From: an uncultured Francisella sp.
GTDB taxonomy: Bacteria; Pseudomonadota; Gammaproteobacteria; Burkholderiales; Neisseriaceae
NCBI GenBank assembly: GCA_943913135.1
Contig: CALTVE010000001.1
Coordinates: 124,001 to 188,000 of the forward strand
DNA: 64,000 nt
Direction: 5' to 3'
Part shown: positions 42,316 to 51,232 of the stretch, piece after piece
How the letters are laid out: every line of letters starts with the position of its first letter
How positions within the stretch are numbered: the stretch's first letter is position 1
The notes under the pieces: generated by a model
Seen by the model: only the letters and a program-made list of their open reading frames with translations
The model's database searches: none
What the model was told of the DNA's origin: nothing
Program-made: the position numbers and the translations under genes

Positions 42316-43081
42316 CAAAGAAACCAAATTGATCAAACGCCAGTTTGGTTGTTAATACCAAGACTACAAGTAATAAGATAATACGGACAAAGCCGGAGCC
42401 GCGGACAAGTACCATGCGGGCGCCGATTTGGGCACCAATCACATTAACGATCGCCAGTAAAATACCCAATGACCATAACAATTGCCCGTTGCAAGCAAAA
42501 ACAATAAGGGCCCCTAAATTTGCAAAAACGTTAATGATTTTTGCCCAAGCCGCACTGATCAAAAAATTTTCCTGGAGGATAGAAGTTAAAGTCAAAATTA
42601 AAAATACTCCAGTGCCCGGTCCAAAAGCACCATCGTATAGACTCAGTAAGATAACTGTTAAAGCAATCCACAAAGGTGCATGCTTTCTACGCCGGTTTTT
42701 AAATGATTCTTGCCCAAAATAAGGGCGCAGCATGATAAAAATTGCCACTGCTACCAGTAAAACAATTAAGACTATGCGCATTAAATTTTTATCAATATAG
42801 GAAGTAAAAAGTGCCCCTAAGCCGGCAGCAATAATGCTCAGCGGGGAATATAATAGCGCCTTTTTGGCAGAAGGGACTTTAAGTCCTAAGGTAATCGCAG
42901 AACTGGTGGTGCCACAGATAGAGGCAATTTTATTAATACCTAATGCCTCGGCATTGGAAAAGGCAGGGTTAGTAATCAATACCAAGGGAATTAAGATAAG
43001 TCCTCCACCGCCGACCACTGCATCTACCCAACCTGCAAAAGCGGAACCTAAAAGTAGAATACTAACTACAGCAAGAGACAT
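42308..43081 (-). CDS. TauE/SafE family membrane permease (YfcA-like)
   Basis: A 257-residue inner-membrane protein with about eight hydrophobic segments. AGWVDAVVGGGGLILIPL near the start and YDGAFGPGTGVFLIL in the middle are the two repeated family motifs. Members export sulfite or sulfonates or have unknown substrates; the closest look is YfcA. The ATG lies at the edge of a 16-bp tandem duplication that forms its leader. Only a weak AGAAAG ribosome site, present in each copy, precedes the start. Confidence 0.88.
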   Translation of the reverse strand: MSLAVVSILLLGSAFAGWVDAVVGGGGLILIPLVLITNPAFSNAEALGINKIASICGTTSSAITLGLKVPSAKKALLYSPLSIIAAGLGALFTSYIDKNLMRIVLIVLLVAVAIFIMLRPYFGQESFKNRRRKHAPLWIALTVILLSLYDGAFGPGTGVFLILTLTSILQENFLISAAWAKIINVFANLGALIVFACNGQLLWSLGILLAIVNVIGAQIGARMVLVRGSGFVRIILLLVVLVLTTKLAFDQFGFFAS

Positions 43082-43111
43082 AATGAGGCTTTCTAATAAT
43101 GAGGCTTTCTA
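43080..43111. repeat. Perfect 16-bp tandem duplication at the permease start
   Basis: Two identical units at 43080-43095 and 43096-43111, overlapping the first bases of the minus-strand permease gene. Each unit ends in ATTAT and holds AGAAAG when read on the minus strand. It is the third perfect 16-21-bp tandem duplication in the window. Confidence 0.96.
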
Positions 43112-43160
43112 TAAGGGAGATAAGCAAATAACAACTGTTTTTTGACCGGCTTGCTACTGT

Positions 43161-43550
43161 TTATGAGCCTTCAAATGTAGCAATGGCTTCGACTTCGACT
43201 TGCCCATTGAGGGGTAAAGCTGCTACTTGAACAACGCTGCGTGCGGGGTAGGGTGTTACAAGTAAATTTTTTAGCAGTTCGTTCAATTCGCTATAGTGGC
43301 TAAGATCGGTTACGAACACAGTGAGTTTTACCACTTCAGCAAAACTTACATTTGCTGCTTTTAAAACTTGGTGTAAATTTGCGAATGCCTGTTTAGCTTC
43401 TTCTTTAAAACCGCCCTCTACCAGCTGACCGCTTTTAGGGTTTAAACCTAATTGTCCAGAAACGAAGAGCAGATTGCATCCCTTTACTGCATGTGAGTAA
43501 GGGCCTTTAGCTTCTGGAGCGTCTTTACTTGTAAAAGATGTAATCGTCAT
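43161..43550 (-). CDS. ridA: Enamine/imine deaminase RidA
   Basis: A 129-residue Rid/YjgF protein that hydrolyses reactive 2-aminoacrylate and related enamines made by PLP enzymes. APEAKGPYSHAVKGCNLLFVSGQ is the N-terminal signature. The active-site arginine is in TPYPARSVVQV (about residue 105) and the glutamate in VEVEAIA. Full length. Divergent from ubiB across 139 bases, which must hold both promoters. Confidence 0.95.
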   Translation of the reverse strand: MTITSFTSKDAPEAKGPYSHAVKGCNLLFVSGQLGLNPKSGQLVEGGFKEEAKQAFANLHQVLKAANVSFAEVVKLTVFVTDLSHYSELNELLKNLLVTPYPARSVVQVAALPLNGQVEVEAIATFEGS

Positions 43551-43689
43551 GGAGGATGCCTTTATGTTAGATAACCAGATAAATTATTTTAACGATAAAT
43601 CTTCCATAATGAAAAGGGTCCCTTACTTAGCGACGGTAAAACTAAATTCTTGTAAAATAAAGCGACCGTGCCTTTTAACTAGGTGAGTA

Positions 43690-45222
43690 ATGATTTATCT
43701 CAAGCGTATTTTTTTTCTTTTTGCTCTTATTAAGCGTTATCGGCTATTAGATTTATTGATGACTGTGGAGCTATCCAGCTGGTTGCGGTACCTAATAAAT
43801 TTTTTTCCCCAATCGAACGAATTTAACAAACTATCTTTACCGGAACGTTTGCGTTTGGCTTTACAAGATGCAGGGCCGATCTTCGTGAAATTTGGACAGC
43901 TTTTATCCACCCGACCGGATATGTTCCCAGAAGCTTATATTAAGGAATTATCGCAGTTACAAGATAAAGTGGCGTCTTTTCCCACTTCTTTGGCTACCGC
44001 TCAGATTGAAAAAGATTTTCATAAAACTATAGAAGAGCTTTATATTGATTTTAATCCTACACCGGTTGCCAGTGCTTCTATTGCTCAGATCTATCAAGCA
44101 TACTTGCGAGAAAAAGATGGGACAAGAGGCCCTAAAGTGGCGATTAAAGTAATACGCCCTCAGATAAGACAGGCTCTACATGTAGATATTCGTATGTTAA
44201 GCCAGCTGGCAACGTGGGCAGAAAAATTATCTGCTGAAGCGCGGCGCTTAAAATTTAGAGAGGTGATCAACGAATTTCAGCGTTATACGCGAGATGAAGT
44301 AAACCTCGTGAACGAAGGGGCCAATGGTAGCTTATTGCATCGCCAGTTTCGCGACAGTTCTTTACTGGTAGTACCTGAGATTTATTTTGATTACACCACT
44401 AAAAATGTGCTGACTATGGAATGGATGGAGGGTATTCCTATTTCCGATACTGCACGTTTAAAAAAAGCAGGCATTGATTTAAAAGCACTGGCACTTAAAG
44501 GCACAGAAATCTTTTTTACTCAAGTATTTGATAATGGTTTTTTCCACGCCGATATGCATCCGGGAAATATCTTAGTCGCTGAGGATGGACGCTATATCGC
44601 CCTGGATTTCGGAATTGTGGGCAGTTTAACAGACTATGATAAACGTTATTTGGCAATCAATTTTCTGGCTTTTTTTAACCGAGATTATTATCGCGTAGCA
44701 GAGGCACATATAGAGTCGCGCTGGGCTCCTAAAGAAACTCGTCTAGAAGAACTAGAAGCGGCAATCCGTTATGTCTGCGAGCCGGCGTTTAACCGCCCGC
44801 TGGCAAAGATCTCTTTTAGTACAGTGTTATTACGGCTTTTTGAAGTAAGTCGCCGCTTTAATATTCCAGTACAACCACAATTGGTACTGCTGCAAAAAAC
44901 TTTGCTGAATGTCGAAGGATTGGGTCGTCAATTAGACCCAGATTTAAATTTGTGGGAAGTAGGTAAACCTTTTTTCATCCGATGGACCCGAGAACAATTT
45001 GGTTTTAAATCCTTTTATCAGGAGATGAAAAAAGAAGCCACTCATTGGTCTTATATGGTGCCAGAATTACCGAGGAAACTTTATGAAGCATTGGACGAAA
45101 GCGTAGCGCGCGAAGAATGCCAAAGAAGAAAGCAAGAAAAAACACTGCAGCTGCAAACAAGCATACGTAATTGGTTGGTTGTACTATGTATTTTTCTTTT
45201 TTTAAAACTATTTTTTACTTAA
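43690..45222 (+). CDS. ubiB: Ubiquinone biosynthesis ATPase UbiB
   Basis: An atypical protein-kinase-like ATPase required for coenzyme Q synthesis, membrane anchored by a C-terminal helix (about residues 489-509). Signatures are the KxGQ motif FVKFGQLLSTRPDMFP, the Ala-rich loop ASASIAQIYQA replacing the kinase glycine loop, and catalytic/metal motifs HADMHPGN and ALDFGIVGS. The 510 residues are a little short of E. coli (546), the usual second C-terminal helix being missing. ATG is preceded by AGGTGAG. It provides quinone for the cytochrome bd oxidase encoded at the start of the window. Confidence 0.95.
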   Translation: MIYLKRIFFLFALIKRYRLLDLLMTVELSSWLRYLINFFPQSNEFNKLSLPERLRLALQDAGPIFVKFGQLLSTRPDMFPEAYIKELSQLQDKVASFPTSLATAQIEKDFHKTIEELYIDFNPTPVASASIAQIYQAYLREKDGTRGPKVAIKVIRPQIRQALHVDIRMLSQLATWAEKLSAEARRLKFREVINEFQRYTRDEVNLVNEGANGSLLHRQFRDSSLLVVPEIYFDYTTKNVLTMEWMEGIPISDTARLKKAGIDLKALALKGTEIFFTQVFDNGFFHADMHPGNILVAEDGRYIALDFGIVGSLTDYDKRYLAINFLAFFNRDYYRVAEAHIESRWAPKETRLEELEAAIRYVCEPAFNRPLAKISFSTVLLRLFEVSRRFNIPVQPQLVLLQKTLLNVEGLGRQLDPDLNLWEVGKPFFIRWTREQFGFKSFYQEMKKEATHWSYMVPELPRKLYEALDESVAREECQRRKQEKTLQLQTSIRNWLVVLCIFLFLKLFFT

Positions 45223-45705
45223 TTAATTTAAGAGGTCAGGGGGCAAGACGGCTTTAATATAGGCCTTATATTCATTGCGGTGATCGATGACTAGCCACCA
45301 GAGTGCCCCCTTTTTAAAAGGGCCTAATTCAGAAAAGTGAGGAGAGTGCTTTTCTGGCTCACGTAACACTAAATGGGAGACCAACTCTCCCAACCAAGGT
45401 TGATGGCCAACCACAATGAGATTGGTATCGGGTTTCTGTTGGTATAAGTGTGTTTTTATAGCGGACAATGGGTAAGAGGGGATAAGAAAATCTTTTTCTA
45501 GTATAACGTCTTTAAAATTTAAGTAGGAAGCAGTTTCTTGGCTTCGTTTTAAAGGAGATATCCAAATTTCTCGCTTTTTGGGGAAATAGTTATCGATAAA
45601 GCGCGCTGTTTTTTGCGCTTGTTGTCTACCTTTTTCTGTTAGAGAGCGATCAGAATCGGTTTCTTTAGCTTCTGCTTCGCCGTGGCGCCATAGAATAATT
45701 TGCAT
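45223..45705 (-). CDS. sixA: Phosphohistidine phosphatase SixA
   Basis: A 160-residue histidine-phosphatase-superfamily protein. The RHG motif is WRHGEAEAKETDSDRSLTEKG, and the second His is in VVGHQPWLGEL. SISPLKRSQETA-type residues (ISPLKRSQETA) complete the active site. SixA dephosphorylates phosphohistidines such as those on ArcB or phosphotransferase proteins. Start ATG 45705 with AAGGAAA; the longer frame upstream lacks a ribosome site. It faces ubiB convergently with no gap. Confidence 0.9.
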   Translation of the reverse strand: MQIILWRHGEAEAKETDSDRSLTEKGRQQAQKTARFIDNYFPKKREIWISPLKRSQETASYLNFKDVILEKDFLIPSYPLSAIKTHLYQQKPDTNLIVVGHQPWLGELVSHLVLREPEKHSPHFSELGPFKKGALWWLVIDHRNEYKAYIKAVLPPDLLN

Positions 45706-45834
45706 AGATTTTCCTTTTTTAAAAACTATTATAGATAAAATTAATTCTAATTTTTTTCCGGGCAATAAAACTTAGGAAACAGCGCGCTTGAATTTGCTAG
45801 CATAGAGATATAAAAGTGTTTTTTTGAGTTATGT

Positions 45835-45930
45835 ATGAGATCCCTATTATTAAGTAGCTTAACCTATCGCCTGATTATCGTATTGATCCCAATTGGATTC
45901 ATTTGGATCAGCTTTCTTCTTTTCCGCTAA
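45835..45930 (+). CDS. Possible 31-residue membrane peptide upstream of znuC
   Basis: ATG 45835 to TAA 45928. The peptide begins MRSLLLSSLTYRL, has one hydrophobic helix of about 18 residues (IIVLIPIGFIWISFLLF) and ends with Arg. Its stop codon overlaps the AAGGA ribosome site of znuC, so it would be translated just ahead of it, possibly as a leader or small membrane partner. I recognise no family. Only GAG lies upstream as a ribosome site, and a TTGAAT/TATAAA pair 15 bases apart (45788-45814) could be its promoter. Chance cannot be excluded. Confidence 0.4.
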   Translation: MRSLLLSSLTYRLIIVLIPIGFIWISFLLFR

Positions 45931-45940
45931 AAGGATCGAA

Positions 45941-46624
45941 ATGACTAAAATGACTTCGAGCAAGAAAAGTAGGCTTGTGATAGAGCACTTAAGTTTTGCT
46001 TATCGAGAAAAAACTGTGTTGTGTGATGTCAATTTAAGTTTTCCTCTTGGGCAGAATTGGGCGATTTTCGGTCCTAATGGTGCTGGCAAATCCACTTTAA
46101 TGGCGCTGGCCGCGCGCCACCTTCAACCTCTTGTAGGTAAGGTGATTTATGATGGTTTTAAAAGCAGTGATCTTTCTTATTTACCGCAACAAATAGAAAT
46201 TAATCTTTTGCAAGCTTTAAGCGTTTTTGAAGCGGTGGCTGTAGGGCTTTATCCTAAGATCGGTGCTTTTTCTGCTTTAAAAAAAGAAGAGCAAGATAAG
46301 GTAGAAGCTTTATTAGGAAAAATGGATCTATATAATTTACGCGATAACTTATTGACTACTTTGTCGCGGGGGCAATTGCAAAAGGTGCTTTTAGCGCAGG
46401 CTTTAATTAAAGAAAACAAATTTTTATTGCTTGATGAGCCGTTAACTGCTTTAGATGAACAGTCAGCGCGAAATCTGACATCTTTTATTTTTTCATCGCA
46501 GAAGGAACGTACTTTAATGTGCGTGCTTCATGATCCAGCTTTGGTACGTGCGTATTTTAGCCATGTGGTGTATTTAAATGAAACCGTGCGCTATAGCGGC
46601 TCCGTGACTGGAGCCCCTTTATGA
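45941..46624 (+). CDS. znuC: Zinc/manganese ABC transporter ATP-binding protein
   Basis: A 227-residue ABC ATPase of the metal-uptake family. Walker A is FGPNGAGKSTLM, Q-loop YLPQQ, signature LSRGQLQKVLLAQAL, Walker B FLLLDEPLTALD, H-loop VLHDP. The signature has Arg at the second glycine-like place (LSRGQ), which is usual in this family. With the adjacent permease it forms a ZnuBC-like importer for zinc or manganese. No periplasmic binding protein (ZnuA) is next to it. Start ATG 45941 has AAGGA upstream. It overlaps the permease by ATGA. Confidence 0.88.
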   Translation: MTKMTSSKKSRLVIEHLSFAYREKTVLCDVNLSFPLGQNWAIFGPNGAGKSTLMALAARHLQPLVGKVIYDGFKSSDLSYLPQQIEINLLQALSVFEAVAVGLYPKIGAFSALKKEEQDKVEALLGKMDLYNLRDNLLTTLSRGQLQKVLLAQALIKENKFLLLDEPLTALDEQSARNLTSFIFSSQKERTLMCVLHDPALVRAYFSHVVYLNETVRYSGSVTGAPL

Positions 46625-47502
46625 GGGTATATAATTTTTTCATCACCCCTTTTATTGTCCATCCTGCTTTAAGAGACGCTTTATGGGCGATTCTTTATGA
46701 AAGCTTTTCGGTAGCGCCGATTGGAGTTTTTTTGATGATGCGGCGCATGACTTTAATGGGTGATGCATTAAGCCATGCCGTTTTACCTGGGGTGGCGATT
46801 GGGTTTCTCCTTGCTGGCTATGAAAATTCCTTATGGATGAGCGTAGGAGGCCTTCTTACAGGGTTGATTGTTATGATAGCTGCAAGCTGGGCTACGCAAA
46901 AAACCCGTTTGAAAGAAGATGCTAATTTTACTGGTTTTTACTTGTTTTCTTTAGCCCTAGGGGTGCTAATTATTAGTTTTTATGGTGGTGATGAAGAAAT
47001 CGTCCATGTTCTTTTTGGTTCCCTATCTTCAGTTAAACGAAGTTCTCTGTTACTGCTTGCAATCATCTCGACGGTTACTCTTTTGGGACTGGCTACCTTA
47101 TATAGGCCGCTTTATTTAGAAAGCGCTTTCCCCAGCTTATTTTTCCCGAGAAATAGTAAAAAAGGTTTCATTCTTCTTTTTTTCCAGATAATGGTTGTAT
47201 TTAATTTGATTGGTAGTTTTCAAACTTTAGGCACGCTACTGGGTGTTGGTTTAATTATGATTCCGGCGATCAGCGCTTCTCTTTGGGTAAGTCGTGCTGG
47301 TCACTTAATCGCTTTAAGTTGGGCAATAGCTATAATATCTAGTTTTTTTGGTTTAGTATTTTCTTACCATTTGAGGATAGATTCAGGTGCATTAATCATT
47401 ACTTTATGTGGCCTTTTTTATCTTTTATCTTTGTTGATAGCGCCCCATGCTGTATTAGGAAAAAGGATGGGCCGTAAAAAGAGAGGGCTTAAAACTGTTT
47501 AA
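46621..47502 (+). CDS. znuB: Zinc/manganese ABC transporter permease
   Basis: A 293-residue ABC-3 family permease with about eight or nine helices. FLMMRRMTLMGDALSHAVLPGVAIGFLL is the family's cytoplasmic coupling region near residue 40. DEEIVHVLFGSL is another typical piece. GVGLIMIPAISASLW is the later motif. Its ATG lies in the znuC stop. The two genes form a transporter for a divalent metal; Zn versus Mn cannot be decided here. Confidence 0.9.
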   Translation: MRVYNFFITPFIVHPALRDALWAILYESFSVAPIGVFLMMRRMTLMGDALSHAVLPGVAIGFLLAGYENSLWMSVGGLLTGLIVMIAASWATQKTRLKEDANFTGFYLFSLALGVLIISFYGGDEEIVHVLFGSLSSVKRSSLLLLAIISTVTLLGLATLYRPLYLESAFPSLFFPRNSKKGFILLFFQIMVVFNLIGSFQTLGTLLGVGLIMIPAISASLWVSRAGHLIALSWAIAIISSFFGLVFSYHLRIDSGALIITLCGLFYLLSLLIAPHAVLGKRMGRKKRGLKTV

Positions 47503-47554
47503 CAGAGTCCTGTTCCTGTGGTATGCTTGCCCACCCACAAATAATAGATTGATT

Positions 47555-48121
47555 ATGAGTATTAAATCAGATCGCTGGATCAAGCGGATGAGTGAAGAAG
47601 AGGGGATGATCGATCCTTTTGAGCCAATGCAAGTGCGAGAAGTAGAAGGTAAAAAAGTTATTTCTTATGGCACTTCTAGTTATGGCTACGATATTCGCTG
47701 TTCAACTGAATTTAAAATTTTTACCAATATTAACAGCACCATTGTCGATCCTAAAGCCTTTGATCGGCGAAATTTTGTTGAACAAACTGGTGATTATTGC
47801 ATTATTCCACCGAATTCTTTCGCCCTAGCACGGACGATAGAATATTTTCGCATCCCCCGTAATGTATTGACGATATGTGTAGGGAAATCTACCTATGCAC
47901 GCTGCGGTATTATTGTTAATGTCACGCCCTTTGAGCCAGGTTGGGAAGGACATGTGACTTTGGAATTTTCCAATACCACTCCTTTGCCGGCAAAAATTTA
48001 TGCTTGCGAGGGCGTAGCTCAGGTATTGTTTTTTGAAAGTGATGAAAACTGCGAAATTTCTTATAAAGATCGCAAAGGAAAATACATGAATCAAAAAGGG
48101 GTTACCCTGCCGCGTGTTTAA
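47555..48121 (+). CDS. dcd: dCTP deaminase
   Basis: Converts dCTP to dUTP, the main source of dUMP for thymidylate in many Gram-negatives. The 188 residues include SYGYDIRC, CVGKSTYARCG and the catalytic glutamate in FEPGWEGHVTLEFSN, followed by GVAQVLFFE. Chosen start ATG 47555; a TTG two codons earlier is also open, and the ribosome site is weak. The end overlaps the methyltransferase gene by 8 bases. Confidence 0.96.
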   Translation: MSIKSDRWIKRMSEEEGMIDPFEPMQVREVEGKKVISYGTSSYGYDIRCSTEFKIFTNINSTIVDPKAFDRRNFVEQTGDYCIIPPNSFALARTIEYFRIPRNVLTICVGKSTYARCGIIVNVTPFEPGWEGHVTLEFSNTTPLPAKIYACEGVAQVLFFESDENCEISYKDRKGKYMNQKGVTLPRV

Positions 48122-48938
48122 GAATGAAAAAAGACGCACACAGACCATTTCCTCTAAAGACAATAGCAGGGTTAAAAAGGTCGCGCGTCTTTTAAAGTCA
48201 TCCAGTTACCGACGGAAAAACAATGCATATGTCGTCGAAGGTTGGCGATTATTATTAAGTTTTTCTGCCAGTTCTATACGCTTTGTGCTTGTTAAAGAAA
48301 ACACTCTTTTATCTCCCAAAATTGATAAATTTTTGCAAAAAATTCCTTTTAGCCGTATTTTTATCTTAAAAGAGGAAATTTTTACATCCCTAAGCCAGCT
48401 GCAATCAGGAAGCATTTTAATGGCCGTTGTGGATCAAAATCTCTCCTTAGAGGTAAACGAAGTTAAGGGAGATTGCCTAGTGTTGGATCAAGTGCAGGAT
48501 CCAGGTAATGTTGGTACTTTATTGCGTACTGCGGTAGCGGCGGGTTTGACCCAAGTAGTGGTGTCTTCCGATACCGTAGATGTCTTTAATCCTAAAGTAG
48601 TGCGCGCAGCTATGGGGGCACATCAAGCTTTGGCATTTGCCTTCCCTAAGAGTTTAGAAAGTTTTTTTGCCTGCTATCCCGGTCGTATTTATGTTACCCG
48701 TGTGTGTACCGAGGCACATTCACTTTATGAAGAAAATCTAATTTCAAGTGTCAATGCTTGGGTATTGGGCAATGAAGGCAATGGCGTAAAATTAAATATT
48801 CAGAACTTGAATCCTCAGCGCTATCGCGAGATTTATATCCCTATGGAAGCAGAGGGAATAGAATCTTTAAATGTAGCCAGTGCCGGTGCGATTTGCCTTT
48901 TTGAACAGAGAAGACAAAAAATTTTGCAAGAAATATAA
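48114..48938 (+). CDS. SpoU-family (RlmB-like) rRNA 2'-O-methyltransferase
   Basis: A 274-residue SPOUT methyltransferase with an N-terminal RNA-binding domain (about 1-105) and a knotted catalytic domain. Motif 1 is LDQVQDPGNVGTLLRTA, motif 2 VLGNEGNGV and motif 3 IPMEAEGIESLNVASAGAI. These match RlmB/TsnR-type enzymes that methylate 23S rRNA ribose; the exact target base cannot be assigned. It begins with GTG inside dcd. The next gene starts right after its stop. Confidence 0.88.
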   Translation: MFKNEKRRTQTISSKDNSRVKKVARLLKSSSYRRKNNAYVVEGWRLLLSFSASSIRFVLVKENTLLSPKIDKFLQKIPFSRIFILKEEIFTSLSQLQSGSILMAVVDQNLSLEVNEVKGDCLVLDQVQDPGNVGTLLRTAVAAGLTQVVVSSDTVDVFNPKVVRAAMGAHQALAFAFPKSLESFFACYPGRIYVTRVCTEAHSLYEENLISSVNAWVLGNEGNGVKLNIQNLNPQRYREIYIPMEAEGIESLNVASAGAICLFEQRRQKILQEI

Positions 48939-49499
48939 ATGAGTAAACTGAACCGTTTTACTACCTGGTTGCGTAAAAAAATTCCAGAAAAAAGGGAACT
49001 TTTTAAGTCGCGATGGTTAAAGCCTTTTGAGCACTATTTTGCCCAATCCTACTATTGGAGTGTTCGTAGAAAAAACGTCGCTCTATCAGTCGCAGTGGGC
49101 ATGTTCTGCGGCTTGATGCCTGGACCTACACAGATCTTGAGTGCTTTTATCATCGCTTATTTATTACGCATCAATTTACCCATTGCTGTTTTAACAACGC
49201 TGTACAGTAATCCAATTACCTATTTACCTCTTTATTTTGTTGCTTACAAAATAGGGGTATTTATTTTGGGGGGTGATGCCTTGAATCACCCTATGATTTT
49301 AACTACTTTATTGCATTTGCAATGGTCGGAAATTGGGAAATGGCTTTCAGAAAGTATTGGCTATTTAAGTGTCGGAGTACCGATATTGGGATTGATCCTG
49401 GCATTTTTAGCTTATTATTTGGTACTTTTGCTCGCTCGCTTACGGATTATTGCGCGTGCTAAATTGCATTGGCGAGATAGAAAAAAAAGTGACTATTGA
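48939..49499 (+). CDS. DUF2062 membrane protein
   Basis: A 186-residue protein with a basic N-terminal segment and three or four hydrophobic helices. AVGMFCGLMPGPTQILSAFIIAYLLRINLP and TLYSNPITYLPLYF are the conserved DUF2062 motifs. Function is not established; related proteins sit in envelope or lipid clusters. Directly abuts the methyltransferase gene. Its end overlaps prfC convergently by 7 bases. Confidence 0.85.
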   Translation: MSKLNRFTTWLRKKIPEKRELFKSRWLKPFEHYFAQSYYWSVRRKNVALSVAVGMFCGLMPGPTQILSAFIIAYLLRINLPIAVLTTLYSNPITYLPLYFVAYKIGVFILGGDALNHPMILTTLLHLQWSEIGKWLSESIGYLSVGVPILGLILAFLAYYLVLLLARLRIIARAKLHWRDRKKSDY

Positions 49500-51094
49500 T
49501 CACTTTTTGCCGCATGTTCACGTGTTTCATGAAATTTAATCGCTTGCCAACGTTCTTGAATCAGCTGCAAATTGACTCGATTGGGTGCTAAATAGGCTAA
49601 ATGACCGTCAGCGTCTATGCTTAAGTGGAGGCTATTATGCTTCTTAAAATCTGCTAATAATTTTTTATCCTCACTCTTTATCCAACGTGCCGAATAAATA
49701 CTAACTGGTTCAAAAGCTGCTTCTACTCCGTATTCATTGAGTAAGCGAGCAGTCACCACTTCAAACTGAAGTAAACCTACTGCTCCTAAAATGATATCGC
49801 TGCTGTCTATAGGGCGAAATACTTGTACTGCCCCTTCTTCGCCTAGCTGTTGCAGACCCTTGTAGAGCTGTTTAGTTTTTAAAGGGTTATGGATCACTAT
49901 CTTACGGAAGATTTCGGGGGCAAAATAAGGAATGCCAGTGAATGTGAGGGTTTCTCCTTCCGAAAAACTGTCGCCGATTTGAATGTTGCCGTGGTTAGGC
50001 AGACCGATAATATCACCAGCAAAGGCCTCTTCTATTGTTTCTTTGTTACGCGACATAAAAGAGACCATTGTCGACAAAGAGAAATCGCGTTTTAGCCGTA
50101 GATGGCGAATTTTCATCCCACGCGATAATTTACCTGAAGCTATGCGCAAAAAGGCAATGCGATCTCGGTGTTTAGGATCCATATTGGCCTGAATTTTAAA
50201 TACAAAGCCGGAAAACTTTCTTTCATTAGGGGAGACAATGCGTTCTAAAGTTGGTTCAGGGTGAGGCGCCGGAGCCCATTTCACTAAGGCATTCAACAAT
50301 TCTTTAACACCGAAATTGTTGATGGCTGAACCAAAAAATACCGGGGTCAACTCTCCTCTTACAAAAGATTGTAGATCAAAAGGAGGCATGGCGCTTTTAA
50401 CCAAGTCGATTTCTTTTTTTAATTGATCCATTTCATGGGGAAATCGACGAATCAATTGTGGATTATCCAGGCCTACAATGATTTCTATTTGAGTAGATAA
50501 TTTTTCTTCCCCTGGTTTAAATAGATAAACCGCATCTTCTAAAAGCTGATATACCCCACGGAAATTTTTCCCTGATCCAATTGCCCATGTGATCGGAGTA
50601 CAGGTAATCTTTAAAATATTCTCTATTTCATCGATTAATTCAACTGCATTACGCGTTTCCCTATCATATTTGTTAAGAAAAGTGATAATCGGCGTTTTAC
50701 GTAGTCGACAAACGTTCAACAGTTTAATGGTTTGCTCTTCTACCCCCTTGGCGGAATCAATTACCATCAAAGCGCTGTCTACTGCGGTTAGAACACGATA
50801 AGTATCTTCAGAAAAGTCTTGATGGCCTGGAGTGTCGAGTAAATTGATAATGTGACCGGAGTAAGGAAATTGCATAACGCTAGAAGCGACTGAAATACCA
50901 CGTTCTCTTTCAATATCCATCCAATCGGAGGTTGCAAATTTGCCTGATTTTTTTGCTTTTATGGTGCCTGCGCTTTGCACTGCGCCTGAAAAAAGCAATA
51001 GTTTTTCGGTAAGTGTAGTCTTGCCTGCATCTGGGTGAGAAATAATTGCGAAGGTACGTCGTTTTTGTACGGCTTTTTCTAAAAGCGAGGTCAT
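49493..51094 (-). CDS. prfC: Peptide chain release factor 3
   Basis: Translational GTPase that removes RF1/RF2 after termination. G1 is SHPDAGKTTLTEK, the effector region ERERGISVASSVMQF, G3 LLDTPGHQDFSEDTYR, G4 NKYD (the family usually has NKLD). The middle beta-barrel domain and the RF3-specific C-terminal domain (PVSIYSARWIKSEDK) are complete. The 533 residues equal the usual size. Single gene, between DUF2062 and thiL. Confidence 0.96.
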   Translation of the reverse strand: MTSLLEKAVQKRRTFAIISHPDAGKTTLTEKLLLFSGAVQSAGTIKAKKSGKFATSDWMDIERERGISVASSVMQFPYSGHIINLLDTPGHQDFSEDTYRVLTAVDSALMVIDSAKGVEEQTIKLLNVCRLRKTPIITFLNKYDRETRNAVELIDEIENILKITCTPITWAIGSGKNFRGVYQLLEDAVYLFKPGEEKLSTQIEIIVGLDNPQLIRRFPHEMDQLKKEIDLVKSAMPPFDLQSFVRGELTPVFFGSAINNFGVKELLNALVKWAPAPHPEPTLERIVSPNERKFSGFVFKIQANMDPKHRDRIAFLRIASGKLSRGMKIRHLRLKRDFSLSTMVSFMSRNKETIEEAFAGDIIGLPNHGNIQIGDSFSEGETLTFTGIPYFAPEIFRKIVIHNPLKTKQLYKGLQQLGEEGAVQVFRPIDSSDIILGAVGLLQFEVVTARLLNEYGVEAAFEPVSIYSARWIKSEDKKLLADFKKHNSLHLSIDADGHLAYLAPNRVNLQLIQERWQAIKFHETREHAAKSDQ

Positions 51095-51232
51095 AAGTCA
51101 TTCGTCTATAAAAGGGGATGAATTATATAAAATCTCTCTTTCATTTCCAACAGAGAAACGTTTTAAAGAGAGGATCAGTTATAATAGATAAGCGAAAAGT
51201 AACACAAGTAGCTTTAATGATGGGTGGGCCGG

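Noticed and set aside
45223..45765. Longer SixA start at 45765
   Set aside because: The added 20 residues have no family counterpart and no ribosome site; ATG 45705 has AAGGAAA.
45941..47502. Incomplete znu operon as a meaningful loss of znuA
   Set aside because: znuA is commonly encoded apart from znuCB, so absence here says little.
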